From Panopea generosa (Eukaryota; Mollusca; Bivalvia; Adapedonta; Hiatellidae): a stretch of 64,000 nucleotides of DNA. Position 1 is the stretch's first letter. Each line of letters begins with the position of its first letter. A program made the translations under genes and the position numbers. The stretch lies in the NCBI GenBank assembly GCA_029582155.1, contig CM055897.1, positions 12,328,482 to 12,392,481 of the forward strand, in the 5' to 3' direction. Under the pieces are notes generated by a model that was not told the DNA's origin, searched no databases, and was given only the letters and a program-made list of their open reading frames with translations. This document shows, one piece after another, positions 44,036-56,686 of the stretch.

Positions 44036-47000
44036 CATTAACTTACTGTACTGCCAGTACAGTGCAGTCAATTCTTACTATCTGTAGTTTCATAGTTGTT
44101 TAAAGATTCAAGATTTCTTTATTTTTTAACTTAAACATATAATGTTTCTCATTACATACATTTATTATACATTCATGCAATATGTTCATTTATCAAGTGA
44201 GACATTTTATGAAACAATTCGTAAATATTATTAAATATTTGTAACATATAAACTAGCGTCTGTACATCTGTATTTAATATCTCATAAAGAGTTTGTGGAC
44301 TTATTTTAAATGAATTTCGTAAACAATTTATATTTAAATAGATATCTACAATTCCATTAATTATCTATGTTAGATAATATATATGTACACTCATATTTAC
44401 ACACACAATACCTTCAAAACAATGCTTTGTTAAAATATTTCTAAAAACCTATATATTTGACATACGTAAATTAAATGCTGTGTATATGTATTTCCCCAAT
44501 TTTAAAAGTTCTGTAATTTGCTTAAATTTCATCAATTCAATTCAATACATTTATAAACGCTGGGCCTATTGTAATAATAAGTTTTTAAACAACATCTCAT
44601 ATATGAACTTCCGTCAATCTCAAAGTAGCAATTATATCTCTACCTAATTTCTCATTTATAATATACACAATCACGGACCGATTCGTATCTATTCACTTTG
44701 TGAATATCAAAATAAGCATCCACAAAATTGAACTACACATATCAATCAATTCTAACATGATGAATTTCAATACTCGGCCGATATTCTAACAAAACAACTC
44801 TCAATACCGCGGATGTAAAATAAAATTACAGACATTCTCATCGGAATGGATATGAACACTTTATACAACTTTACTTAGATCTGATTACGTCAAAATATAT
44901 CTATCAGACATTAAAGTAATTCAACCATATACAACATAATATAAAATCCACATACCCATCTGCCGTTGTGTAATGGAGCAGTAAAATTCTGACCCCTTCT
45001 CAATGTCACAACGACTCCGAAATATGTTTTCTGCTAGACTGGACAGAGTTTCCATAATACAGTCAGATATCTATAGTAAAACACTCCACATACCTTAGTG
45101 AATTTCGTGCAAATTATGAATCAACCAGCTCTCAAAATATCGTACGATATGGTACGATACGGCTTTTACGCTATTAGGTCCAATGCAAATTTAAATTAGT
45201 TTTATAAATAATAAACCCGTTTAATTGTTCAAACTTCTTAAATACTTAATGGATTTTCATTAACTCAACTTCAAAATGATTACTTTTTAATCAAAGAATG
45301 AATATGTTAAAAGATCTTAACAATGTTACTCCTATCGAGCTATCGATACGTTTTTAACAAACCCACGCTATCTGCTCTTAATATAGCCTATATCATTCCA
45401 AAAGACACGTACTAGCTGACACTTCCAAATTAGGCCACAAAAACATATTTATGGTGTTACAATGTCTTTATATAGTTCTGCCCATAAAACAAATCTTATC
45501 TAAATTTAGTGTCTCTGGGCAAATATTTTAAAAGTTAGGAAACTAAACATGAAAAAAAAGTATACTTTTGTAGGCTTAGTTATTAAAAGAGATCAAATCG
45601 TCCAAACGCATCATTTTGGGTAGTACTATGCATACGCCGCACATATGGACCGATTTTAGTGACTCTTGGCTACACAGATTTTGAATTAAGGAGGTTAACT
45701 TACACGACACTAATTGTTCGAATCAATGTCTTAGGAAAACAATCAGCATAAGTTTATTAAGTACTGCATAACAAAACTATGAACCATTCCGAATTGGTTT
45801 TGAGAAACGAGCTTAACATCAGAACTTAACATGTGTAGAGTAAAGTTTTGATCCGAAGAGGTAATCGTCATTCAAAATAATAAAACATGGTTTTGAGTAG
45901 TACTACCTATACTAAAACTAATGTCTAATTTATTGTAGTAGTACTACTAGTACTACCCCATAACACAACTATTGACCAAATGTAGTGGCTCTAGCCGAAC
46001 TAGTTTTGAGAAATAGAGCTCAACGCTCAAAACAAAACAGTTTGTAGGATAAGTTGTTCATTAGTGCAGCTCAATGTCAATGCATGCATGGTATTAAGTA
46101 CATAAATTAGGTGTAATTCCAACAAATACACAAGTATAACTTTATTAAAGAATAAAGTGAATACAACATATACAAATGTTAAATAAATTACATTTTTTGA
46201 TACGAAACATGCCTATATAGCTACAATTGACTATGTTTTGATTGTTCCTCACTCATGTTGTATTTATCTGTAACTATACATGTCCAATGTCTCAAGTAAA
46301 TATATATGTAAGCAAATTATTTTTGATGATTGGATCATTGTCTCATGTTGTGGCATGTGTACCCTAGATGATAATATAAAATGTTTACTGTTGTTGCAGA
46401 TAAGTGGCATGTACGTTTTATATTTCATGTTAAGTCATAAATCATATATAATGGACCTAACATGGGTAAATATTTATTATTGAATTTATTAATAAACGAG
46501 TTGGCAAACATAAGTCATGCGAGGATCTGCCAGGAATTATATCATTTTTTCCAACGAATTTGATAAATCCAATAATAAGTGAGCATGAATGTTATTTTCG
46601 TTTCTTAACATAATTCGGAAAAGCTTACATTTATCATTTATTTTACAAATCTTGTCTTTAAAGAACGAAAAGAAATCTGACGAATGTGTTTCCGTTAATC
46701 ATCGTATGACGTAACATCTAAAAATTACGTCATTTGATCCATTGCAAATCCGCGTCATTTATATATGACTTATCATCTTTTAACTTTGGGAATTAAATGG
46801 ATGCTTTAATGGGATTATATCAAGACTGCATACTTTTAAAATTGGCTAAAACATTTTTTTACAATTTATCGTGCCTATATAAAGTTACTGACGCCATATT
46901 GCTAAAAGGCTATATATTTAAAAATATCAAATACCAAAGAACTATAAAGTGAAGAAGGATTTACGAGCACCTATGTAAATGTCTGCTAGGAATATTTAAG

Positions 47001-49498
47001 AACTTTTTTCTGATTTAATGTATCATTTAAGGCATCGATGAAGTCATCGTTTGGCATTCCTGTAACAATAAACAAACTAAATAAGTGATTAACAAAAATG
47101 ACTTCAGAACTATAAAAACAAATGTTTACAAAATGTGACACTTTTATCAATGAATCTGTTGTATATAACTAAATGCACTCTGCATGGTAACTTGATACCT
47201 GAGTATATAAACCTATGCTGCTCTGGTTGCAGGGCTTTTATTCTACTGTAGTCTCAAATGAACATACACGTATTTACAGCAACTGACTTGTGATTTATTC
47301 AGAACAATACATATTACAACAGAATCAATAAACGATTACTTAAAATAAATATCAGTGATTTATAACTTCCCTTTAAATACACCTTAAATTAAAGTTAATA
47401 TAAGATTATACATAAAACTGTACGAAATGAAATATTGATTTATGGGATGCTTCCGGTTGAGGTGTACAATAATGATTCTACGATCACGTGGCATAAATGT
47501 TCGAATGATACTGCAATATGTATTTATTAGATAATACGTCTCAATTACTCAAGTATCCATAGTTAACGAATGTAGTATTTATTTTTCAGTGTAAACAGCC
47601 AACAGAGCATAAACGAAATGTCACAACTAAGGATAGACAAGGATCGAAAAATGAAGAGATGTGGTATTATATTAAATATTAAACTTGTCCTTTCAAAAAG
47701 TTACTAGATAAAGCATAATTCTTGTTTAACATTATGCTTTATCAGGTTGCTTAATGCTGATGATTCCCTTTCATGTTTGGACAAATCCGTTTTAGCTATA
47801 AATGTCAATGGATCTCGTGTTGGTTGTTTATTTTCATATTTATATGCCGCTTTTAACATAATGTTATATTCCAATTAGATCGCTGCTTATATTGTTAGAT
47901 TTCTTCAAATATGGGCTGCTTTGCACTTTTTTAGTATTTAAAAAAAAAAATTAAGCTCTTCTGATTTCCATTTCGTAAAATATACGTGTTACTTTTTTTC
48001 GATGTGTTTTTTACGGCTACTCCAGCAATTTTGATAAGTTTGCTTTTTTCCGGCGTACACTACTATTAAAGTCACGCAGCATTCTTCAGAATTACTTTGA
48101 TAAAGATAAAAAAAATCACAAGGTTATGTTGTCTTTCGTTGAATTCTGTTTTGTGGAAACGCTTTGGTCTAGACCAACATAATGTCAAAAATTTATTATG
48201 GCTTACAGTATTTAAAAGCATGCGCTATTAATCTAAGTGATTTTGATAAATAACAACTTTGGTAACACAATGTTGTGTTTTCTGTTCCCAGGATAATGTT
48301 CATCTAAATTAAACTAACTTTACCCATGTAATGAGTGGATATACTAAAAACCAAGCATAATTAATTTATTCTAAATAATAATGTATTTAAGGTTCGTCGT
48401 TTATCTGTTAATTTGTTATATCTACCCATTCTTTGTCCACAGTGAGTGGTACATAACCATTCTGGGTGACTGGATAACCCTCTAAAATATGATAGCGTCA
48501 CATTTTTATTTGCGTGTATCTGTGGTTCAGGTACTGCTATGACTAAAATAGCCAGTCCTTTCTCATAGTTGTATTTTGAGTAGTTATACCCATAACCATG
48601 CACCATTATCCTCGATTTTGTATCTTAAGCATAATTAACTTTCTTAACATATATTAAATGTTATCATCGATAATTGATTAATATATGAATGCAATGCTTT
48701 TGTATATGTTGTCTATATACATTTGGCTTTATATTAATGGTCACATTTTGTCATAAAGTGATGTAGACAATACATTTTTTTCATAGAATTATATTGTTAT
48801 TGAATTTCCCTAAATATACACAGTTATTAACCATATTGTATATTGGTAAAACAATCATTTTATAGTCCTTTAACTGGATAAAGCGGATAATTATATATGA
48901 TCTTTGAATCTACCTCGTTTTCTCAACACCTAAATGTTTCATTTGATCTTCATCACACTTGCATTCTAATTATACAATACATGTATTTAGGTATCAAATA
49001 TATTTTTGAACTGACCAAATAAAAAAATATTGGTCATGATACCATAAGTGTCAGTATTTACACACAATAACGTCTTTGACAAATTATTGAACTTCCCAAA
49101 TCTGATTATAATGATATATTTTCTGTCCTTGAAATATAAAGTATTACACCTTCGATCAATTATAATATCTTTCTCACACTTGCACAATAGCTTTATAACC
49201 ATTATGTATCAATTTGTGATACATAATAAATGTATCATTATCCGTCTTGAATGAATAACATTTCTTAATTTGACATTGTATCTTATGTCACATGTAATTA
49301 ACTTACGTTCATCAACATCTTCCTTTATTGTGCCTTGCTTTAGCCTAGCCTTACTAGTGTTTTGAAAATAATTTCCCTTAAATTGTCAAAATTAGTACCA
49401 TTAAGATTTTACAAGTTCTCGGGAAAGTAGAAAAAAATGTTTCTCTGTATAAATATTTCATTTTTATAAAATAATAATTATTCAATGTTTCTTTTTAG
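44036..49498. other. Long AT-rich region without supported genes
   Basis: No domains, splice-consistent exons or known repeats recognised. A perfect 13-bp hairpin lies at 47707-47743. The minus frame 48361-48606 (contains SSHPEWLCTTHCGQR) is the only protein-like short frame and is not supported further. Confidence 0.45.
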
Positions 49499-49652
49499 GG
49501 AATTTGAAGAAGGAAATGCTATCGGAATATATAAGACTTCTGTTCGGTTTGAACGTGAAAAACAACCAGAAAATAAACCTGATAATCTCAATGTAGGAAG
49601 AATGAAGACAAAAGTAAAAGAAAAGAAACACGTTGCACAACATGACTCTAGT
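49499..49652 (+). CDS. Candidate exon of an unrecognised lysine-rich protein
   Basis: Acceptor TTTCTTTTTAG and donor AGT|GTATGT bound a 154-base open segment encoding FEEGNAIGIYKTSVRFEREK and a Lys-rich stretch ending HVAQHDSS. It ends in phase 0 and fits the exon at 50141. Function unknown; upstream exons not found. Confidence 0.4.
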
Positions 49653-50140
49653 GTATGTATACTGTCTTGTTTTACCATATCCACTTGCTATATGTTAAGA
49701 AGCACCTCTGTTTAATGGATACATTCATCATAAGCTTCATATATAATCTGAGCATTACAGGGATCTGTCTTTTTAGTTGCAAATCTTCAAAATAGTTTTC
49801 TGCCTTTACGTGATGAGACACATACGATCCAATGATAATATAATTTTAATTAATTTTCCGGGGAACGGATTTTTTAGTATGTATTATTTCTTAATAGTGA
49901 TACAGAAACTTTCCATTTGTTGTCTTGTATTTTATGAAATCGAAACTCCAATTATATGACTCTTTAGAAAGACTTAATAAATATAAAAACACGAAATTGT
50001 GGTATTTTGAAAAATTATAACAATCGCGAAAAACATCATATTTTTTGTTTTTCATTTAACTGTCATATTCCATAATTCAAAGATTCATATTATGTGTCAT
50101 TTCATATAATTATAAATACATATGGTAACAGTTATTTCAG

Positions 50141-50239
50141 AAGAACGTGCTGAAGGAGCAAGTGGAATTCAAAAGGAATATGAAAATGAAGAAAGAGATT
50201 GAGAATAAGAGATCGCAGAACAAAACAAGGATGAGATGA
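50141..50239 (+). CDS. Candidate terminal exon of the same lysine-rich protein
   Basis: Acceptor AACAGTTATTTCAG, then 32 codons and TGA: NVLKEQVEFKRNMKMKKEIE and a basic tail. Phase 0 agrees with the exon at 49499-49652. Composition (Lys, Arg, Glu) suggests a charged helix; no domain recognised. Confidence 0.4.
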   Translation, partial: KNVLKEQVEFKRNMKMKKEIENKRSQNKTRMR

Positions 50240-52587
50240 GATATTTCATATAGTTTTATTTGAATACGTAGGAAATAACTTCGTTATATATATGTACCAA
50301 ATTATAACCAAAATAAAAGAAATATTGCAGTAACATTCTACAAAACTGTATGATTTTAATAATGACTAATATATATATAGAAACCATGTTGTTGTGCTAG
50401 GCTAAAATAAAAATCCTGCCGCTGTGGCTTTTATATCAGGTTTTAAACATGATATCGAACCGGAACCGGAACCAAGAGCCTCAAGAGTCATAACTCCAAA
50501 ATTATTCAAGGGAGTTTGTGGAATCTTCACACAATGACTGAGTATATTGAGATGATGTGTAGTGTACAGTAACCATAATTCTACCTTGCTCATTTTTGTA
50601 ATAATCTCCCTTAAAATTTACTTGTCCTAGGCGTAACTCTTAAAGTGCTGACTATAGAAATTATTCAAACTGCATGCAAAGACAGACGACATTAAGAGAA
50701 GGTACAGTATCTAGAAACCATAACTCTATCTTGCCTAATTTGGCATTTGAGTATACTTCACACGATTAAAGAGAACATTGAGGGGAAAATCAGTTTGCAG
50801 GAACCATATCTCTTTCGTCTGTCTTTACATAATTATTCCCTTTGTTATTGTATTTTATTATGCTAGTCCGGAATATAACTCAAAAAGTGTTCAAGGGATT
50901 TAATTGTTATTTCACACAATGATACATGACATTAATTGCAGTGTGAATGAAATATAACTCTTTCTTCTGTCGTCACAGAATTATTCCCTTTTGATATTTC
51001 CCTTGTTTGGAGCATACCTTGCAATGTTTTGAAGTGAATGTTTTGAAACTGCATACAGTGGTAGAGAGCAACAGTACACGAGTTTGCCACGACAGGGGGT
51101 TGGCCATGTCCAACATGACTCTTGTTACATTTAGGATCTTTAAAAGACATTATTAATGAAAGCAAATCACTATTTTTACTTAATTCTACAATCACTTTAT
51201 GTGCCAAAATATGTTTTGTACGAGTGTTAAAAAAATGTACGCTGTATCATCACACATGTCATAAAACCCTTATTATATTGCAACTTCACATTGATTTTTT
51301 GTTTCAGTATATATCTAAAAATGACATCCCCTACAGAAAGTATCAAAAACCTTAATGACTTTTCTTAATTTTTAGTTTTTAATGTGCAATTTGAAATGAT
51401 TATAAAACAATAGTCTTTCAGTCTTTGGCCAGGCCTTTTGGGTTAAGGGTTACATGTGATTATGGAATATATTACAAACAATATTAGATTACAAAACAAA
51501 AGTTTAAAAAAAAACCCTGATTTTACTTTAACTTCACTTAGCATTGCTAGGCCAAGTGTATTTGGAGTTGTTGACTTGTCTAAATAATAGGGTTCCATGT
51601 TGTTTTAAGGAACATGTTTCCACAAAGGATCATGTCCTGTAAAGTCAATATTGTTAATTATCAATTACCTGTCAGCAAAATATGTTAATACTTTGCAAAC
51701 GTATCTTTAAGAGTAGAGTTTTCAATTTCAATATTAATCTAGGGATTTGTTAGACCCCATCATTAGAAGACTTTGGCATTTACTTAGAAATACTATGAGA
51801 AAAACAGCACCAATTTATCAAATAATTTTATTCAAACAAAGATTTAAAGCATACTTATTAATAGCAAGTTATATTTTCCCAATTATGTGGATTTAATTTC
51901 AATTTCAATAAAGGTATGGAGGACTGTTTTACCGGTATAAACCAAGCCCACGATTGAGTTTTTGTAATAAATTCTATCATAAATAAAAATAGTGTGCATG
52001 CGTGTCATTCCTTAAAGGACCCAAACGAAAGAATTGCAGCTTACATTTTATTGTTTGTCAATCTCTGCACTTAAGTGATTTTCATGTAATTTCATTTTAA
52101 AAATATGCATATAAAATGTATATCCTTTATTTGATACAAATATTAAGGAAATGAAGAGTGTAAAAATGATGTTGTTTTATCTGCAATTTACATTTTGGAT
52201 ATCACCTCATCTCACTGTAGTGTCTCTTTAGGTGTAAGTCCATTAAAAAATGTGTTATTTATTCTTAAGCGAAATATAATATAAGCAAATTCGCAACTGT
52301 TTCCTTTCAGTGTGTACACTGTCGACAAAGTGAAAGTAGATGTCAGAACTCACACTTTCCAAGCATTAATTTGTTTTCTCAAATCACACTTAAAATGTTA
52401 AAAATACATCAATATTGCCATTAAAATAAAAATTAAACATTAAAATAAGAAAAAGAGACATTAGCTTATAACTCAATATTAAATTTTAGGCGCAAGTTGT
52501 ACATATATAGCTATTATTTTCACTTTTGTACTATGATTTTTATTATATAATTATCTATTACTTTTACTTTGACGCAAGGGTAGCACA
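50240..52587. other. Non-coding; nothing supported
   Basis: Short repeated phrases (for example ATAACTCTATCTTGCC, TTTACATAATTATTCCCTTT) at 50560-51010 suggest an old degenerate repeat. No gene. Confidence 0.4.
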
Positions 52588-52803
52588 TCAGCTTCTTGAC
52601 TGGTAGATGTGGACGTCGGACTGACTGCAGAGTGGAAGTGAAGAAGTAGACCACCTTATCGACCTTTTAGCTGCCATGCTGTTGCTGCCACTGCTTTCTC
52701 TACTGTCGGATGATGATGCTGATGATAATCTGATGAGGCCCTTATTATAAGGTATGCAGTTTTTTTGGAACATAGCATGTTTTCTCTTTGTTTCACCTTT
52801 CAT
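52588..52803 (-). CDS. Short Ser-rich frame with an N-terminal FxKNxIPxNKG motif
   Basis: ATG at 52803; 71 codons. It begins MKGETKRKHAMFQKNCIPYN (followed by KGL) and continues into Ser-rich sequence. A basic run plus F-x-K-x-x-x-P-x-N-K-G motif recurs at the start of several transposon-associated proteins of aquatic invertebrates, by recollection. It ends at a stop and may be exon 1 of a longer gene or a fragment. Function unknown. Confidence 0.35.
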   Translation of the reverse strand: MKGETKRKHAMFQKNCIPYNKGLIRLSSASSSDSRESSGSNSMAAKRSIRWSTSSLPLCSQSDVHIYQSRS

Positions 52804-54097
52804 GGTGGAATAATGATATCCCAGTTTCTACAGTGCCTTATATAGCAAAATATAAACATGGGTGGAGTGGATATGATCATCTGCTACCTGTTTTGGCAGT
52901 CTGGTAACCTGTTTTGGCTTCTGTTATCAGACCTGTTATTTAGCACAGCAGGATGCCTTCTTTGATGTTTAATATGCAACTTGTCTGGAATGGAAGTCTG
53001 TTTCTATCTGTTGAACTTATTTCATTTAAAATGAAACATTAGAACAACAAATAAATAATTAAATATACATTTTATTTAAAGTAAAAAAATAATTATGTAA
53101 AATAAAGTAGCGATTTAGTTAGAATTTGAATGTTATGGTCGGTAGCCGACATCCATTTTTTTTTTATAATTTTCTCTCAATTGTATGACAGAGAAACTAA
53201 TTACATTTTCAGATTATAAATACTATTCACTAAGGATCTAGCAAGTTTGGTCAAATTTGAATCATGAACAAAAAAGTTATAATTTTTTTAAAATTTCCAA
53301 ATTGTTCCAGAATTCGGCCATTTTGGTCAATTTGTCAAAATACCAGCAAAAGTTGTAAGGCTGTAAAAAAAAATCTTATCTTTTTTTCAAAATGTTTTAC
53401 CATGGTTACATAAGTAATATATGGGTTATTAATGTGCATTTTAATTTGACACTTTTCAAATCCAGATTTTCTTCTGGGAATTTGTTTTCTTTAGGAATCT
53501 CTGAAAAAATGGCGCCAATTTCTATGCAATCGACTAAAAAATTATCATTTTTATCTCCATTTTTGCATTGCTTAATTTTGTAATTTTCAGACAGAGTAAA
53601 TGTATATGGATAAATATATGCAGGGAGTGGTATGTTATCTAGCCTAAAAAAGTAATACTGTTTTCAGTTTGTGCGGATTGCCAGATCTTTCGATTCTCTC
53701 CTGAGTTTGACGCAATATCATATGTACAACTGGCACATGAATGTGATCGACAGTTTTTGAGATACAGCCATGGAACCTACTCTGATCACTAACCCTAAGG
53801 TAGGAGACCACAGCCATGTGTTTTTTTAAAAGTCAGAATTAATGGAACAGTTTCATATATATGGAGATGGCTGTTGTTAACATTGTATTGGGATTTTTGG
53901 TAATGTTTTCTGCAGGTAGGTTGATATAATTATTATTTTTAAATAAGTTACATATACATGTGTTTATTGGCAGTTAATAACGATTATTGAATGATGAGTC
54001 GCAAATTAGAGGTTATTTTATGTGCTTTCTCCGGCCATGAGTGCAGTTTAGAGGCCATTTTTTGGTTGGTTAGAGACTGTTTGTCAGCCTCAGCAAC
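52804..54097. other. Non-coding; nothing supported
   Basis: No supported exon. Confidence 0.4.
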
Positions 54098-54328
54098 ATG
54101 GATGCAGCTTACAAAGAGTATATTACAATGAACATAGAGAAGCACAGTGTTGTAGGTGAGAATGGTGTTTGTGTCATTTGGACTAGTGGTCAAACCCAAA
54201 ATGGACATGGACAGTTTCGATGGCTCGGTATAAATTAGCGCAGGCGTAGCAGCCCATATTTAGTCCACAGGCTTGTCATGTGCTTAAATGGAGCTGGGAC
54301 CAAAGGGATGGTGTGTGTGAGCCAGTAG
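54098..54328 (+). pseudogene. Broken HNH / His-Me-finger endonuclease-like segment
   Basis: From ATG 54098 the frame encodes MDAAYKEYITMNIEK, then GVCVIWTSGQTQNGHGQFRW, a TAG at 54236-54238, and in the same frame SPYLVHRLVMCLNG before a second stop at 54326. The order C-x-x-W, G-x-G-x-(F/Y), then H-R-L resembles the first half of zinc-loop His-Me-finger (HNH) endonucleases, whose second half (S-H-L-C-H-N-x-x-C-x-N) is absent here. It reads as a degraded or truncated copy. The call rests on a weak pattern. Confidence 0.35.
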
Positions 54329-54387
54329 TGATTCAAATGATGATTATGTTAGCACACCAAATAAAGCTAGGCGCCAATGTAAGAAAG
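54321..54387 (+). CDS. Candidate partial exon upstream of 55041
   Basis: Open segment with Ser/Asp-rich sequence then STPNKARRQCKK and donor G|GTAAGC. Phase 1 fits the exon at 55041. No good acceptor is visible, so its left edge is uncertain. Confidence 0.3.
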
Positions 54388-55040
54388 GTAAGCATATGCT
54401 ATACATACGTGAGAATTAATCAACTGTACAATTTATTTCACTCTTTAACATATATTTGTTATATAAATTTGTCCCAAGATATTAACTGAACATTGGCGCC
54501 ACAATATTTATTCCTTTGCACATTGATGCGTCCCAAGGGTCACACGGAGTTAGTTTATATGTATGTATTGTGGATATATACATATATAGTTTCATGTCAT
54601 TGCAACTTATATCATGTTAAATTCAACTCTATAAAACTTGCTGCCTTGTAGTGAAAACTTTTGATGTGATTTATGTTCATGGCACACTATCTTCACAAAA
54701 AGGTTTTCATTTTGTTAGTTTTGGTCAGTAAGATCAGTTTTGAAAAAAATTAATTGAATAATAAATAACTTGAGGGACTATTGGTAACATGATATGGAAA
54801 TATAATCATTTTGTTGCATTTCTAATAATACACAAATAATTAAAAACTTTATTAAACACATTTTGTGCGTTTTAACACGTTTTTTTGCGTGTGGCAATTA
54901 CTTTATTGGATAGATAGTGCTCTATCAGATTTGTTTTGTATCCCAGCTGGTCTGTATCACTGATACATAAATATTAAAAATGGAATTAAGAATGTAGTTG
55001 AAAGTAATGTTAAACCTAATTGATTTTCTTTTGTAAACAG

Positions 55041-55148
55041 AGTGTCTTTATACTTCCTGGAAAGAAAGAGACTCTGAAATAGTGGAAGACTACTTCAGAC
55101 GTTACATCTTTGATACAGAACGGTCTGACAGGAAAGGATCTCTTCCAG
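55041..55148 (+). CDS. Exon of an unrecognised W/YF-motif protein (Myb-like helical domain?)
   Basis: Acceptor TTGTAAACAG and donor CCAG|GTTAGT bound 108 bases encoding CLYTSWKERDSEIVEDYFRR and then GSLP. The pattern W-x-x-x-(D/E)-x-E-x-V-x-x-Y-F with a later L-P-G resembles a helical domain often found at the C-terminus of transposon-associated proteins of molluscs and cnidarians. Phase 1 at both ends; joins 56529. Confidence 0.5.
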
Positions 55149-55796
55149 GTTAGTAAGTGTGGGATTCAAAATTTCTGTTTTATTCATTTAGAAAATAGAT
55201 TAAACAAAAGACAAAATGAACAACAACAACAACAACTCTTATTCAGCATAAAGCAAAATCAATCTTGACTACACAAATAATGTGTAATAGGTACATGGAC
55301 TATGAGTTATTGACTTCAATTTTCAAGGTCTTCGTATTCAGTGTTGATCAGATTTAATGTGCATGGTCCTTGGGTCAGTCTTGGGTCAACCACCAAAGAG
55401 AAGTAAACTTTGGATTCTGTTGTCAAACAAAATGTATAAAAGGGACAGTTCCTCGAAAAAGACAAATTGTAATGTTGAAATTGACTCTTTACGCTAATCA
55501 ATGTTAACATCTCGAAGGTATATCAACGTGTGGCTATAATGATATATCTAAATATTATTTAACGGGTAAAGTGGGTCCTGGTTGTGTGGTTTTACATTGA
55601 GTTTCATGGTTAATTTGATAGCCTTTAATAACAACGCAGGAAACTGACTCGAGATCTATACATATAAGATCTGAATTTATTTCGCAGTAAAGCTAAATAG
55701 ATGAAAATAAATGCTTTTTAGCAATACATCTAGATAAATAGATCTATGTCACATTCAAATACTGAAAACTAATGATTCTCATATCCGCTGATTTTC

Positions 55797-56185
55797 TAGT
55801 GTCTACTGGCCAAAGGCCAGAAGATGCTTATGCGATAACGCGTTGTCCGTCGTCTGTTGTCTGTCGTCCGTCGTCTGTCGTCTGTTAGCAGCACTTTCTC
55901 TGAAACCACTAGGCCAATTAAACTCAACATATGGATGTTTCTAATGCATAGGAGACTATATAGATCATTTTTTTATCTGAAATTCAAGATGGCTGTAATT
56001 ACTAAAAATAGTCTAAGACTTAAAATATCTTCTTCTCAAGAACCACTCAACAGATTTTAAAAATGTTTAATATGTAGTAATGATAACCAACTATAGTTCT
56101 GTTAGATTTGTTTTAATGGTGTCCCTGGGTTTTAAAATGACCCCGCACAGTGGGTTCAATTAGGGGACATAATACATAATATGTG
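55797..56185 (-). mobile_element. Element of the hairpin-CTRR family, minus strand
   Basis: Reverse-complement relative of 21.6-22.63 kb: CTGGCCAAAGGCCAG at 55805-55819, GTCCGTCGTCTGTTGTCTGT, GCAGCACTTTCTCTGAAACC and TTCAATTAGGGGACAT. It lies in the intron between 55148 and 56529. Confidence 0.75.
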
Positions 56186-56528
56186 TACAAAAAAACTTCT
56201 TTTTAAAAACTAAAGCATTTCTGCTCATAACAAATCCCTTAGAGTGGGTGATTAAAGTTTGGACAAATCAAGAGGCTGGGTTGTATGAGGGTTCTGTACG
56301 GGGACTATATTTGTTTTACAGATGGATGGTATGGGAATTTTAAGTATTTCCAAAAGCTCAATTGCTGTGATTGTCACGATAAAAGTTTGTTATGTCTACG
56401 GCACTATAGGATCTTAAGACGGTCAAGTCAGCAAATTGTAAGATTTTATATTGGCATGGTGACAGAAATGTATAACGTTGTCAACTTAAAAAGAGTGTCC
56501 ATTGTTTATTTATTTCATTGTATTTCAG

Positions 56529-56686
56529 GATTGAGCCAACTAAAGACATTTCTAAAGCTACACCCCGATCTACGTAGTGACATGTCACTGGACCATAAAC
56601 TTAAAGCATTTAAAAACAAAAATTTTAATGAAAGACAAAAAAGAAGTTATCGAATGTATAAATCTCTGGAAGCAATGAAACGATGA
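56529..56686 (+). CDS. Terminal exon of the W/YF-motif protein
   Basis: Acceptor TTTCATTGTATTTCAG; the first two bases complete Gly with the G left by the exon at 55041. It encodes LSQLKTFLKLHPDLRSDMSL, then a Lys/Arg/Asn-rich tail ending YKSLEAMKR and TGA. The joined part looks like one small helical domain with a basic end. Function unknown; possibly DNA binding. Confidence 0.5.
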
